Shown: piece after piece, positions 59,951-64,000 of the stretch
Layout of the letters: each line of letters begins with the position of its first letter
Numbering within the stretch: position 1 is the first letter of the stretch
Assembly (NCBI RefSeq): GCF_014224355.1
Contig: NZ_VNWP01000008.1
Location: 62,001 to 126,000, forward strand
DNA from: Synechococcus sp. BSA11S
Lineage (GTDB): Bacteria; Cyanobacteriota; Cyanobacteriia; PCC-6307; Cyanobiaceae
Length of the DNA stretch: 64,000 nucleotides
Direction of reading: 5' to 3'
Made by a program: the position numbers and the translations under genes
The notes under the pieces: generated by a model
What the model was told of the DNA's origin: nothing
What the model saw: only the letters and a program-made list of their open reading frames with translations
The model's database searches: none

Positions 59951-60843
59951 GTGACCACGCCCTCGGGATCAGGTAGACGCAGTTCGTATGTCCCCGAACT
60001 CCACGGCCACAACCTAGCCCCCACTGAGACAGACTCCATTCTGGGATGGAACGGCTCGACTTGGTCGGGTTGGGAAATGGAGCAAACGTCTAAAGGATGC
60101 ACAATGCCAAAAGTCGAAACATTTGAACGCCAGCTTCTCTGTGATAGCAGAGATCGTCGCCCTCGAGAGATCCCCACCTGTCTAGATCCTCTTCCCTCAA
60201 AAGCAAGACTTTCGCACGCTTCCCCATCTCCATTTCCGTCGAGATAGTTATGGCCCTGTCGCAACAGCTCCTGAGCACGGGCATATGAGCCTATCTCACT
60301 GCAGCGGTAGCGGCGACCACCAGGGGTAGTGCTATTAGGCATCGTGACGCCTCGTCGGCTGCGGCGGAAGTCCCAAGGTCTGGTGATTCCCCCGGGCACC
60401 TGCCACACCCCATGTCGGCGACGGGAGGCTCGGTCCTCAGCTTCGAGGTAGGCCTTGGCGTCGCACTTTCCCAGGTACTTCCGGTAGGCGAAGGCCTGAC
60501 CATTTTCCACGAGAGCCCTGTTGATGTTCACCTCTCCGATCACCTCCGCCACAGTGCGGCCGTAGCGATCGACCGCTTGCGGCTTGAGTGTCACAGTAGA
60601 CCCAACCCGAAGGCGTTTCTGCAAGTAGCTGCGGGCACTTGCGCCAAAGGGGGCCTGGGCCATCTCAGGTGCATCGATGCAGCCCAGGCGAATTGTCATA
60701 GTCTGCTGGCCCTGCTGCACCCGGATGGTGTCCCCGTCACCGATGGAGATGACTCTGGCTTTGTTACCAGAAGAGTACGGAGCGCATCCGATGGTGGTCA
60801 TCGAGGCAATCAATGTAAATCCAAAGATCGTGGGGAGTCGCAT
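59947..60843 (-). CDS. thermonuclease-family lipoprotein with excalibur domain
   Basis: A 298-residue exported nuclease. A signal peptide with lipobox-like TTIGC (Cys20) precedes a staphylococcal nuclease domain: ARVISIGDGDTIRV, the catalytic IRLGCIDAPEMAQAPFG with Arg and Glu, and DRYGRTVAEV with the second Arg. A calcium-binding excalibur motif follows (YRCSEIGSYARAQELL, then YLDGNGDGEACESL). The last 85 residues look unlike any domain and may result from a frameshift that removed the natural stop after the excalibur motif. First gene of the leftward cluster, so its promoter lies in 60844-60960. Confidence 0.82.
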   Translation of the reverse strand: MRLPTIFGFTLIASMTTIGCAPYSSGNKARVISIGDGDTIRVQQGQQTMTIRLGCIDAPEMAQAPFGASARSYLQKRLRVGSTVTLKPQAVDRYGRTVAEVIGEVNINRALVENGQAFAYRKYLGKCDAKAYLEAEDRASRRRHGVWQVPGGITRPWDFRRSRRGVTMPNSTTPGGRRYRCSEIGSYARAQELLRQGHNYLDGNGDGEACESLAFEGRGSRQVGISRGRRSLLSQRSWRSNVSTFGIVHPLDVCSISQPDQVEPFHPRMESVSVGARLWPWSSGTYELRLPDPEGVVT

Positions 60844-60968
60844 TCACCCAGTGTCTCCCTCCCATAGAGAATCTGCCATCCCCCTTTCGGGGGAGCCTGG
60901 GGGTAGTACTAGGTCATGGGGAAGTGGGAGTCACAGCGGGGAATAGCGTGCATTGAGCACCGAAGTGG
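60844..60968. promoter_or_regulatory. upstream region of the envelope-machine cluster
   Basis: No gene is seen. A perfect hairpin TCCCCCTTTCGGGGGA lies at 60879-60894, 36 bp before the nuclease gene start. It may be an operator or an mRNA leader structure for the leftward cluster, or a left-over of the neighbouring transposon remnant. I could not assign promoter boxes. Confidence 0.35.
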
Positions 60969-61253
60969 TTGCGGCGGTGTACATGTCTCCCCTCATCAGA
61001 GCAGGCCCGGCCGCTGATCGAGAAGTGGCTGGAGGAGGGCACGGCCAATGCGGCCGAGATCCTCAGGCGCCTGATCCGGCTGGCCCCGGAGAAGTACCAC
61101 GAGGGGCAGCTGCGCTCGATGGAGCGGCGCGTCAGGGAATGGCGCGCTGCCCGCGCCGAGCAGCTGTTGGAGGGGATGCGAGTCGCCGGAAAGGGGGTGC
61201 CCACAGGGAAGAGGCCGATTCCTGTCGCGACACCAATTGGCGGTAACACTTAA
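60969..61253 (+). pseudogene. transposase remnant (IS21/Mu-type integrase, fragment)
   Basis: The plus frame contains ARPLIEKWLEEGTANAAEIL, then YHEGQLRSMERRVREWRAAR. The pattern of a QLRxxxRRVREWR helix is typical of the DNA-binding region of IS21/IS481-like integrase-type transposases, just before the catalytic core. No DDE residues follow; the frame stops at 61253 near TTGGCGGTAACACTTAATGA, which resembles an IS terminal end. I read it as a decayed insertion. A small functional DNA-binding protein is a weaker alternative. Confidence 0.6.
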
Positions 61254-61428
61254 TGATGCAAAGCGACCGGTCAACTTCATTGTCGGCGGACATGAAGCGG
61301 TCCAGAACCTCAAGCAGCTCCGCCAGCACCCGCCTAATTGCAGGCCCCTGCTCGGGGTGGTGAACGGCGGTGAAGGCGCGAGCGGTCAAGCGTGCCTCGA
61401 TCTCCTGCAGAGCATTGGCGGTGTCCAT
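61132..61428 (-). CDS. hypothetical protein, probably altered by an insertion
   Basis: A 98-residue frame starting MDTANALQEIEARLTARAFT. The first 60 residues are a sensible helical protein (PAIRRVLAELLEVLDRFMSA). The last 35 run into the transposon remnant on the other strand and are Arg/Pro-rich, so the original C-terminus was probably replaced by the insertion. No domain is recognised. It is a likely broken gene; expression is doubtful. Confidence 0.35.
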   Translation of the reverse strand: MDTANALQEIEARLTARAFTAVHHPEQGPAIRRVLAELLEVLDRFMSADNEVDRSLCIIKCYRQLVSRQESASSLWAPPFRRLASPPTAARRGQRAIP

Positions 61429-61812
61429 CAGCAGCTGGGGGATATCAACGGTTGCCGGGGGGCCGGGTGGTGCATCCAGCTGTTGCTTGCAAAACCCGCA
61501 TAGAAAGCCTCAGGCGTGGCGGAAGGTCGTTTGGCGGCGCTCCGGCATGCTGGGCTGGGAAAAAGCTGCGAGTCCATCAGAGATCATGGGGTATCTCCCA
61601 AAGGGGCTGAGCGATTTTCTGAAGGGTTCTCCCGGGCTCAGGGCGTTTCTCGATATGGAGCCCATCTCTGAGAGCGATCATGATCAGCAACGAGCTGATG
61701 GTGGATGTCGAGGTCAAGAAGACAATATCCAGCCTGCAAAGCGCAAGGCACAACCATAATCATCCTTAGGTAAGGCTATTTGCGGCAGAAGTCGGATCAA
61801 GAAGGTACTCCT
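61429..61812. other. gene-poor gap
   Basis: No supported gene. On the plus strand, an open stretch ending near 61759 includes the readable peptide MGYLPKGLSDFLKGSPGLRA followed by an acidic tail, which could be a remnant. GC is lower than in core DNA. The end of the Nmad3-like gene lies at 61813. Confidence 0.3.
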
Positions 61813-62751
61813 TTAGGGTATGCCTTCAGTGATTTTGGATACTTGTGAAAGCGCGAGTTGTCTCTCTTGCTTGACACTTGGCACGGTGATGCCGTTTCCG
61901 ACAATGCTTGCCACCCAGTTTTTGGCTTCTGGATAGCAATTACAGTCCAGAACAAACTCCTGTCCTTTCCCAACAGTCTGCAAAATGGCTTCATCCTCCG
62001 TTCTCGACCAGCGTCCCGGATCCGAGTGATAAGAGATTGCCGGACGGCCCTCTGCCGGATGAAGCCACCTCGGTAGGCTCCATACGCTGCGAGTGCATCC
62101 TTCTTTCGAAAGGCGCAAGTCCTCTCTCATCAGCAAGAACTTGCCTCCTCCAAATTCTGCAGTGGGTGAAAATTCAGAGTGATCGCGTGCAATGTAGATG
62201 GTATTGCGATGGTCGCAGTAGTGATGAGGATTGGCGGCGTGCGGGTGTTCAATGATCCAAGGGTACTTTCTGACACATTCCGCTCGATTCGTGGCAATCG
62301 GTAGCACGTCCCCAACTTCCAGCCAGCCGAAGATGACATGCAGGTGAGGAGCTCCCTTCGCATAACGCCATCTACCGTTTCGTAGCTGTACAGATCGAAA
62401 CCATCCAAAAAACAAGAAGACATCACCAACTCCAACTCCTTGCGATTGCAGGTGGCTCTGGGCCTGTTGCGCTTGTCCAAGAGCGGGACGCCACCCATCC
62501 TTTCGCTTTGACTTCCGCCGATGTAGATCCGGGTCGAGATGAACCCGGCTTGAGATGCGGTGTTGATTCTTGCTGAGATCGGTCAGGATCTTGTCCAAAT
62601 CGATCTCTGTCTCGGCATCAAGGTCCTCGAACGTATCTTGGTCGTGGGATGAGGGTATCGGCAGTGGTAGTAGTCGTCCATCTGGCAGGATTGGACTTGG
62701 CATGCCTCCATAGGAGGAATCAAATCCCTTTCTGGAAAGAATCAGCTTCAT
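61813..62751 (-). CDS. Nmad3-like protein (nucleotide modification associated)
   Basis: A 312-residue protein that begins MKLILSRKGFDSSYGGMPSP, then ILPDGRLLPLPIPS. This opening is the one I associate with the nucleotide-modification-associated domain 3 family, found in phages and bacterial islands near DNA base-modification genes. It also has RVHLDPDLHRR, GAPHLHVIFGWLEVGDVLPI and HYCDHRNTIYIARDHSEF, rich in His and Asp, which may line an active site. No membrane or signal segment. It overlaps the following Nmad2-like gene as ATGA. The exact reaction is unknown; the assignment is from motif memory. Confidence 0.72.
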   Translation of the reverse strand: MKLILSRKGFDSSYGGMPSPILPDGRLLPLPIPSSHDQDTFEDLDAETEIDLDKILTDLSKNQHRISSRVHLDPDLHRRKSKRKDGWRPALGQAQQAQSHLQSQGVGVGDVFLFFGWFRSVQLRNGRWRYAKGAPHLHVIFGWLEVGDVLPIATNRAECVRKYPWIIEHPHAANPHHYCDHRNTIYIARDHSEFSPTAEFGGGKFLLMREDLRLSKEGCTRSVWSLPRWLHPAEGRPAISYHSDPGRWSRTEDEAILQTVGKGQEFVLDCNCYPEAKNWVASIVGNGITVPSVKQERQLALSQVSKITEGIP

Positions 62752-63323
62752 GCAGCTTCCATCTCATCTGAATCTCTATTCATCTGGTTCCCGCGAGGCA
62801 GAGATTCGAGCCATCCAAGAAGATCATTGCATAGCCCTCCTCGCTCAATCTTTTTGTGACCTGGCCCCTTCTTGATAATCTCCAGTAAGTAGCTTGGGAT
62901 TTCAATGGCCCTTGCGCCAAAGTACCAGAACTTATTGCAGATCAGAACACTTCCACCGCTAAGGTCTCGATCGGTGTCGGAGGTACTATGAAACGGATTC
63001 GGACGTTGATGCCAACCTTCTGTGCCACGATAGTAGATGTTGTCGCCACATCGATCGGAATAGCTGCCGTCAAACCTGGGGATCTTGCAGGTATATTCAG
63101 GAAGACTGCCATAGTCTGCCATTGATACAACCTCGTCCACTCTTCCAGCGTAGACAAGTTTCTTGTTGCCTACTGTCTTGACGGATCCTGTGGCAATGAT
63201 GTAATCACCTCTTCGTGCTGCCTTTCTGATCTTTGGCTTGCAGGTGGCCAGGGTCAGGAACCCTCCATAGGGATTGGGGGCGAACCCCAGATCATATGGG
63301 ATGACATAGGAAAACACACTCAT
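62748..63323 (-). CDS. Nmad2-like protein (nucleotide modification associated)
   Basis: A 191-residue protein starting MSVFSYVIPYDLGFAPNPYG, followed by GFLTLATCKPKIRKAARRGD and YIIATGSVKTVGNKKLVYAG. This YxxxYDxGFAPNP, TLATCKPxIRxxAxxGD pattern is what I recall for the nucleotide-modification-associated domain 2 family. The rest has VDEVVSMADYG and DNIYYRG. The start at 63323 fits the family; an ATG at 63347 adds eight residues. It is first of the two-gene unit and probably acts with the Nmad3-like protein. No methyltransferase or thymidylate-synthase-like gene is near. Confidence 0.72.
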   Translation of the reverse strand: MSVFSYVIPYDLGFAPNPYGGFLTLATCKPKIRKAARRGDYIIATGSVKTVGNKKLVYAGRVDEVVSMADYGSLPEYTCKIPRFDGSYSDRCGDNIYYRGTEGWHQRPNPFHSTSDTDRDLSGGSVLICNKFWYFGARAIEIPSYLLEIIKKGPGHKKIERGGLCNDLLGWLESLPRGNQMNRDSDEMEAA

Positions 63324-63377
63324 CAACTTGCACGCTGGGTTCTGCATGAACTGTCTTGCTTGCTGCCATCTTCTGCA

Positions 63378-63395
63378 ATCCCCCATGCGGGGGAT
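63378..63395. repeat. perfect hairpin upstream of the Nmad2-like gene
   Basis: ATCCCCC and GGGGGAT pair around the 4-bp loop ATGC, 55 bp before the Nmad2-like start. It may be a leader hairpin or the end of the island. A similar C/G hairpin lies at 60879-60894. Confidence 0.5.
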
Positions 63396-63482
63396 CAGGG
63401 CTTCACCGCAATCAGCAAGTATGAGAGTCTGCACGGCATTCCCTGCCTCCGACCTCATCAAGCCACGGCGCACTGAGCCGCC

Positions 63483-64000
63483 ATGTCCACCCGATTGATC
63501 ACCCCCTCTCAGCTCGCGCTTTTCGGTCGCAGCCCGATGGTGGGTGCCTGGTGGGAGGAACTGGAGGCGCGGAAACTCTTCCAGGGGGAGAGGCCCGAGC
63601 CCAAAGCTCTGGAGAAGCAGCTCTTTGATGATGGCCTGCGTCATGAACAGGTGCTGCTGGATCGGCTCGAGGCCGCCGGCCACTCCGTTGTCCGTTTGAG
63701 CGGCCTTCAGAGCCAGGAGACCTATGCCGCCACCCGAGAGGCCATGGCGGCCGGGGTGGAGTTTGTGCATCAGGCGTCCCTGCGCAACGGCGAGATGCGG
63801 GGCTCAGCTGACCTGCTGCGTCGCATCCCCGGCACCTCGGAGCTGGGGACCTGGAGCTACGTGCCGATCGAGTGCAAGCTCTCCAGCAAGCCCCGCACCA
63901 CCTTCCTGGTGCAGGCCCTCGCCTACGTCGACCTGCTTACCCCCCTGCTCAGCCAGAGGCCCGAGCGCTTTGAGCTTTACCTGGGCGGCGGAAGGTTTCA
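63483..64000 (+). CDS. RecB-like nuclease (TM0106 family), 3' end outside window
   Basis: The frame from ATG 63483 runs to the window end, 172 residues so far. It starts MSTRLITPSQLALFGRSPMV and shows the PD-(D/E)xK-type motif GEMRGSADLLRRIPG, then YVPIECKLSSKPRTTFLVQA with E-x-K and a conserved downstream QxxxY (VQALAYVDLL). This is the N-terminal nuclease domain of the TM0106/RecB-like family, often fused to a helicase-like part. The GC-rich codon use is that of the left core region, so the island appears to end before it. Confidence 0.82.
   Translation, partial: MSTRLITPSQLALFGRSPMVGAWWEELEARKLFQGERPEPKALEKQLFDDGLRHEQVLLDRLEAAGHSVVRLSGLQSQETYAATREAMAAGVEFVHQASLRNGEMRGSADLLRRIPGTSELGTWSYVPIECKLSSKPRTTFLVQALAYVDLLTPLLSQRPERFELYLGGGRF

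Noticed and set aside
63340-63483. Missing N-terminal half of yraN at the right side of the island
   Set aside because: I translated the minus strand here by eye and found no GxxGE or WRCRWGE-like sequence; frames end quickly.
62748-63770. Long minus-strand frame extending the Nmad2-like gene upstream to 63770
   Set aside because: The extra part lies opposite the RecB-like nuclease gene and lacks domain character. The family-like start is at 63323.
1-64000. tRNA or rRNA genes
   Set aside because: Scanning by eye found no cloverleaf-like sequence with CCA-adjacent T-loop motifs, and no rRNA-like blocks. A tRNAscan run would be decisive.

Overview
The window is a 64-kb stretch of a GC-rich picocyanobacterial chromosome, most like the Synechococcus/Cyanobium group. 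The evidence is a set of cyanobacterial marker genes (apcF, pcyA, psb28, sipA, GUN4, devBCA, a non-adenylylated-type glnA) in tight, overlapping operons of high GC.

Region 1 (1 to about 33.4 kb) is ordinary core genome. It holds the 3' side of rpsB, a glycosyltransferase, a DevBCA-type exporter followed upstream by pcyA, an M16 peptidase pair, sipA, bioY-lspA, an FHA-domain class A penicillin-binding protein, a membrane GTPase, a PLP decarboxylase, tadA, an AGT-type aminotransferase, divergent apcF/glnA with an NtcA-like site, a methyltransferase, small conserved proteins, an anti-sigma-type ATPase, a GUN4 protein, mnmH, psb28, two AI-2E-family permeases, secDF, pdhB, ispE and rsmA.

Region 2 (about 33.4 to 46.1 kb) is a mobile element. 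Its left edge lies in a yraN-type gene whose first part is missing. It encodes a large serine recombinase, a zinc-finger protein facing an array of four 16-bp dyad repeats, a ribbon-helix-helix protein behind iteron-like repeats, a primase/helicase followed by a large three-copy inverted repeat, a catalytic-domain-only tyrosine recombinase with its own repeat cluster, a terminase large subunit and a Mu F/SPP1 gp7-like head protein. No portal, capsid or tail gene is visible, so it looks like a phage satellite or a strongly reduced prophage. It ends at an IS3-family remnant.

Region 3 (about 46.4 to 60.8 kb) is the most unusual part. A stand-alone HsdR-N-like protein is followed by a cluster of closely spaced genes for a MotB/OmpA-like protein, a MotA/ExbB-like protein with a long coiled-coil tail (both resembling ZorB and ZorA), two paralogous coiled-coil proteins on opposite strands, two single-pass membrane proteins, a 1108-residue protein with an actin/Hsp70-type ATPase fold, a tubulin/FtsZ-like GTPase, a four-helix membrane protein, a von Willebrand A lipoprotein and a nuclease lipoprotein. 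I read it as an envelope-spanning, motor-linked machine. An antiphage or DNA-processing role is inference, and I do not know this combination as a described system.

Region 4 (about 60.9 to 63.4 kb) holds a transposase remnant and an overlapping gene pair with nucleotide-modification-associated domains (Nmad3 and Nmad2). Core-like DNA resumes at 63.48 kb with a RecB-like nuclease gene that runs off the window. I saw no tRNA, rRNA or CRISPR array.
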